Notes under the pieces: model-generated | Database searches by the model: none | Seen by the model: only the letters and a program-made list of their open reading frames with translations | What the model was told of the DNA's origin: nothing | Translations under genes and position numbers: made by a program | From: Flagellatimonas centrodinii | GTDB taxonomy: Bacteria; Pseudomonadota; Gammaproteobacteria; Nevskiales; Nevskiaceae | Direction: 5' to 3' | Assembly (NCBI RefSeq): GCF_016918765.2 | Contig: NZ_CP092104.1 | Coordinates: 992,001-1,056,000, forward strand | DNA: 64,000 nt | Part shown: positions 61,012-64,000 of the stretch, piece after piece | How the letters are laid out: every line of letters starts with the position of its first letter | Position numbering within the stretch: the stretch's first letter is position 1

Positions 61012-63609
61012 ATGAACACCGAATTCCGCACCTCGCTTCCCGGTACCGACCTCGACTACTTCGACACCCGTGCCGCCGTCGATCGCCTGCAGCCCGGCGC
61101 TTACGACAAGCTCCCCTACACCTCGAAGGTGCTGGCGGAAAACCTGGTGCGGCGCTGCGATCCGGCAATTCTCGACAAGGCGCTGCTGCAGTTGATCGAG
61201 CGCAAGCGTGATCTCGACTTCCCCTGGTTTCCGGCGCGCGTGGTGTGCCACGACATTCTCGGCCAGACCGCACTGGTCGACCTCGCCGGCCTGCGCGATG
61301 CCATCGCCGACCAGGGCGGTGACCCGGCCAAGGTGAACCCGGTGGTGCCGGTGCAGCTGATCGTCGATCACTCGCTGGCGGTCGAGCACGCGGGTTTCGA
61401 AAAGGACGCCTTTGCCAAGAACCGTGCGGTGGAAGATCGCCGCAACGATGACCGCTTCCACTTCATCGACTGGACCAAGAAGGCGTTCAAGAATGTCGAC
61501 GTGATCCCGCCCGGCAACGGCATCATGCATCAGATCAACCTGGAGCGGATGAGCCCGGTGATCTACGTCAAGGACGGCGTCGCCTTCCCCGACACCTGCG
61601 TCGGGACCGACAGTCACACCCCGCATGTCGATGCCCTCGGTGTCATCGCCATCGGCGTCGGCGGCCTCGAAGCCGAGAACGTGATGCTCGGGCGGGCCTC
61701 GTGGATGCGACTGCCGGATATCGTCGGTGTCGAGCTCACCGGCAAGCCGCAGCCCGGCATCACCGCCACCGACGTGGTGCTGGCGCTGACCGAGTTCCTG
61801 CGCAAGGAACGGGTGGTCGGCGCGTATCTGGAATTCCGCGGTGAGGGTGCTGCCGCGCTGACCCTGGGCGACCGCGCCACCATTTCCAACATGGCACCGG
61901 AATATGGCGCCACCGCGGCGATGTTCTTCATCGACGACAACACGCTGGACTACCTGCGCCTCACCGGCCGTGAGGACACCCAGGTGAAGTTGGTGGAGCT
62001 GTATGCCCGCCACACCGGGTTGTGGGCCGACAGCCTCAAGGATGCCGAGTACGAGCGGACCCTGCACTTCGATCTTTCCAGCGTGGTGCGCAACATGGCG
62101 GGGCCTTCCAACCCCCACAAGCGACTGGCGACTTCGGCGCTGGCCGAGCGCGGCATCGCCAGTGCCTGGGCCCGACCGGAAGACGGCAGCATGCCGGATG
62201 GCGCGGTGATCATCGCCGCCATCACCAGCTGCACCAACACCTCCAACCCGCGCAATGTGATCGCCGCCGGCCTGCTGGCCCGCAACGCCAATGCGCGCGG
62301 CCTGGTGCGCCAGCCGTGGGTGAAGTCATCGCTGGCACCGGGCTCCAAGGCCGTTCAGCTTTACCTGGAGGAAGCGGGTCTGCTGTCGGAGCTGGAGCAA
62401 CTCGGCTTCGGTGTGGTGGCGTTCGCCTGCACCACCTGCAACGGCATGAGTGGCGCGCTGGACCCGAAGATTCAGCAGGAGATCATCGACCGCGATCTCT
62501 ACTCGGTGGCGGTGCTCTCCGGCAACCGCAATTTTGACGGTCGCATCCATCCCTATGCCAAGCAGGCCTTCCTCGCCAGCCCGCCGCTGGTGGTGGCCTA
62601 CGCCATTGCCGGCACCATCCGCTTCGATATCGAAAAGGATGCGCTGGGCACCGATGCCGACGGCAAGCCGGTGTTGCTCAAGGACATCTGGCCGAGCGAC
62701 GAGGAGATTGATGCCGTCGTCAAATCCAGCGTCAAGCCGGAGCATTTCCGCAGCGTCTACGAGCCGATGTTCAACTTCAAGATTCTCGACGACGAGGGCA
62801 TCAGCCCGCTGTACGACTGGCGTCCGCAGAGCACCTACATCCGCCGTCCGCCGTACTGGGAAGGCGCGCTGGCCGGCGAGCGCTCGCTCACCGGCATGCG
62901 GCCGCTGGCGCTGCTGCCCGACAACATCACCACCGACCACCTGTCGCCGTCCAATGCCATCTTGCTGGACTCCGCTGCCGGCGAGTACCTGCACAAGATG
63001 GGCCTGCCGGAAGAGGACTTCAACAGTTACGCCACCCATCGCGGTGACCACCTGACGGCGCAGCGCGCCACCTTTGCCAACCCCAAGCTGATCAACGAAA
63101 TGGCGGTGATCGACGGCAAGGTGAAGCAGGGTTCGCTGGCACGCATCGAGCCGGAAGGCCAGGTGGTGCGCATGTGGGAAGCCATCGAAACCTACATGCA
63201 GCGCAAGCAGCCGCTGATCATCGTCGCCGGTGCCGATTACGGCCAGGGTTCGTCGCGCGACTGGGCGGCCAAGGGCGTGCGGCTGGCCGGGGTGGAAGCC
63301 ATCGCTGCCGAAGGGTTCGAACGCATCCACCGCACCAACCTCATCGGCATGGGCGTGCTGCCGCTGGAGTTCAAGCCTGGCACCACCCGCCTGACCCTGG
63401 GTCTTGACGGCACCGAAACCTACGATGTCACCGGCGCGCTGAAACCCCGCGCCGATCTCGACCTGGTGATTCACCGCAAGAATGGTGAAACCGTGCGTGT
63501 GCCGGTGACCTGCCGTCTCGATTCCGACGAGGAAGTGTCGGTCTATGAAGCCGGCGGTGTGCTGCAGCGCTTCGCCCAGGACTTCCTGGAATCGGAAAAG
63601 GCGGCCTGA
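61012..63609 (+). CDS. acnD: Fe/S-dependent 2-methylisocitrate dehydratase AcnD
   Basis: 865 residues. Aconitase-family enzyme that dehydrates 2-methylcitrate to 2-methylaconitate in the methylcitrate cycle of propionate catabolism. The [4Fe-4S] cysteines are in ITSCTNTSNP (about 404) and ACTTCNGMSG (about 470). PDTCVGTDSHTPHVDALGVI and YGQGSSRDWAAKG (swivel-domain Ser/Arg) are present. Length and the start ELYHKPLPGT-like SLPGTDLDYFDTRAAV fit AcnD better than AcnA. The prpF gene follows one base after the stop, the diagnostic pair, since AcnD needs PrpF. Confidence 0.92.
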   Translation: MNTEFRTSLPGTDLDYFDTRAAVDRLQPGAYDKLPYTSKVLAENLVRRCDPAILDKALLQLIERKRDLDFPWFPARVVCHDILGQTALVDLAGLRDAIADQGGDPAKVNPVVPVQLIVDHSLAVEHAGFEKDAFAKNRAVEDRRNDDRFHFIDWTKKAFKNVDVIPPGNGIMHQINLERMSPVIYVKDGVAFPDTCVGTDSHTPHVDALGVIAIGVGGLEAENVMLGRASWMRLPDIVGVELTGKPQPGITATDVVLALTEFLRKERVVGAYLEFRGEGAAALTLGDRATISNMAPEYGATAAMFFIDDNTLDYLRLTGREDTQVKLVELYARHTGLWADSLKDAEYERTLHFDLSSVVRNMAGPSNPHKRLATSALAERGIASAWARPEDGSMPDGAVIIAAITSCTNTSNPRNVIAAGLLARNANARGLVRQPWVKSSLAPGSKAVQLYLEEAGLLSELEQLGFGVVAFACTTCNGMSGALDPKIQQEIIDRDLYSVAVLSGNRNFDGRIHPYAKQAFLASPPLVVAYAIAGTIRFDIEKDALGTDADGKPVLLKDIWPSDEEIDAVVKSSVKPEHFRSVYEPMFNFKILDDEGISPLYDWRPQSTYIRRPPYWEGALAGERSLTGMRPLALLPDNITTDHLSPSNAILLDSAAGEYLHKMGLPEEDFNSYATHRGDHLTAQRATFANPKLINEMAVIDGKVKQGSLARIEPEGQVVRMWEAIETYMQRKQPLIIVAGADYGQGSSRDWAAKGVRLAGVEAIAAEGFERIHRTNLIGMGVLPLEFKPGTTRLTLGLDGTETYDVTGALKPRADLDLVIHRKNGETVRVPVTCRLDSDEEVSVYEAGGVLQRFAQDFLESEKAA

Positions 63610-63610
63610 G

Positions 63611-64000
63611 ATGACGCATCTCCCGCAGATCCGCATTCCCGCCACCTACATGCGCGGTGGAACCTCGAAGGGCGTGTTCTTCAAGCTCACCGACCTGCCG
63701 GAGGCCTGCCAGGTGCCGGGTCCGGCACGCGATGCGCTGCTGCTGCGGGTGATCGGCTCGCCCGACCCTTACGGCGCGCAGATCGACGGCATGGGCGGCG
63801 CCACCTCGTCGACCTCGAAGACAGTGATCCTCGCCAAGAGCACGCGCCCCGACCACGACGTCGACTACATGTTCGGCCAGGTTTCCATCGACAAGCCCTT
63901 TGTCGACTGGTCCGGCAACTGCGGCAACCTCACCGCAGCGGTGGGTTCGTTCGCCATCCGCAACGGCCTGGTGGACTCAGCGCGCGTGCCTGACAACGGC
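63611..64000 (+). CDS. prpF: 2-methylaconitate cis-trans isomerase PrpF (partial)
   Basis: 130 codons visible; the gene runs off the window. MTHLPQIRIPATYMRGGTSKG and FDGMGGATSSTSKTVIL-type IDGMGGATSSTSKTVIL match the PrpF start, followed by FVDWSGNCGNLTAAVGSFAI, which carries the Cys/Asn region of the active site. PrpF has a diaminopimelate-epimerase fold and isomerises the 2-methylaconitate made by AcnD. It starts one base after acnD. prpB and prpC are not upstream, so they must be downstream or elsewhere. Confidence 0.92.
   Translation, partial: MTHLPQIRIPATYMRGGTSKGVFFKLTDLPEACQVPGPARDALLLRVIGSPDPYGAQIDGMGGATSSTSKTVILAKSTRPDHDVDYMFGQVSIDKPFVDWSGNCGNLTAAVGSFAIRNGLVDSARVPDNG

Noticed and set aside
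61012-63609. Aconitase A
   Set aside because: Immediate coupling to prpF identifies AcnD, which always depends on PrpF; plain AcnA would not need this neighbour.
1-64000. tRNA, rRNA, prophage, toxin-antitoxin or restriction genes
   Set aside because: None seen on either strand by reading; a tRNAscan or covariance search could still reveal something short.

Overview
High-GC (about two thirds G+C by eye), gene-dense bacterial chromosome. The gene content (ureABC-independent urea degradation, AcnD/PrpF, AhpCF with an OxyR-type site, NtrC/sigma-54-type and PhoB-type sites, many outer-membrane lipoproteins) points to a Gram-negative proteobacterium. A free-living gammaproteobacterium of the Nevskiales/Solimonadaceae-Xanthomonadales kind is my best guess, but there is no rRNA or other marker to prove it. 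No tRNA, rRNA, CRISPR, prophage or recognisable transposase was seen.

Layout. 1-6.0 kb: a leftward gene cut by the window edge and, divergent from it, a tightly overlapping four-gene operon of exported TPR proteins. Both 5' leaders carry the same terminator-like hairpin in inverted orientation. 6.0-13.1 kb: a PlcP-like metallophosphoesterase and a PhoX phosphatase, each behind a Pho-box-like site, with a repeat-rich gap, an AlkA-type glycosylase, a VWA/CoxE protein, SanA and a DUF1993 protein between them. 13.3-22.3 kb: two lipoproteins, an orphan NarL-type sensor kinase joined to an Anbu proteasome gene, a DsbA-like isomerase, a small membrane protein and a giant transglutaminase-DUF2126 protein. 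22.4-25.6 kb: alpha/beta hydrolase, SDR and glycerol-3-phosphate dehydrogenase, then a second repeat-rich gap. 25.9-33.1 kb: aldehyde dehydrogenase divergent from a Baeyer-Villiger monooxygenase, an acyl-CoA ligase and a quinohaemoprotein alcohol dehydrogenase, which together could oxidise (cyclic) alcohols/ketones to CoA esters. 33.1-46.3 kb: a 13-kb leftward urea cluster, allophanate hydrolase - urea carboxylase - GntR regulator - porin - UrtABCDE, with a sigma-54 promoter, an NtrC-like enhancer and a GntR-type palindrome at its head. 46.3-50.95 kb: a metallo-beta-lactamase-fold lipoprotein, an HDOD protein and AhpF/AhpC. 51.1-59.0 kb: two more BVMO/FMO genes with an acetoacetate-decarboxylase-like protein, an SDR, a long-chain acyl-CoA ligase and an AraC regulator, recalling the mycobacterial EthA/MymA gene set. 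59.1-64 kb: a small HTH-like protein, an unknown lipoprotein, AcnD and the start of PrpF (2-methylcitrate cycle).

Themes: nutrient scavenging (urea nitrogen; phosphate through PhoX and phospholipid remodelling through PlcP), oxidation of lipids/ketones by three flavin monooxygenases with two CoA ligases, and propionyl-CoA disposal. Two families of small dispersed palindromic repeats occur; each is present in two places in the window. The features least explained by known biology are the mirrored leader hairpins (104-482), the TPR-lipoprotein operon they precede, the repeats that supply stop codons to neighbouring genes, and the Anbu-kinase pairing.
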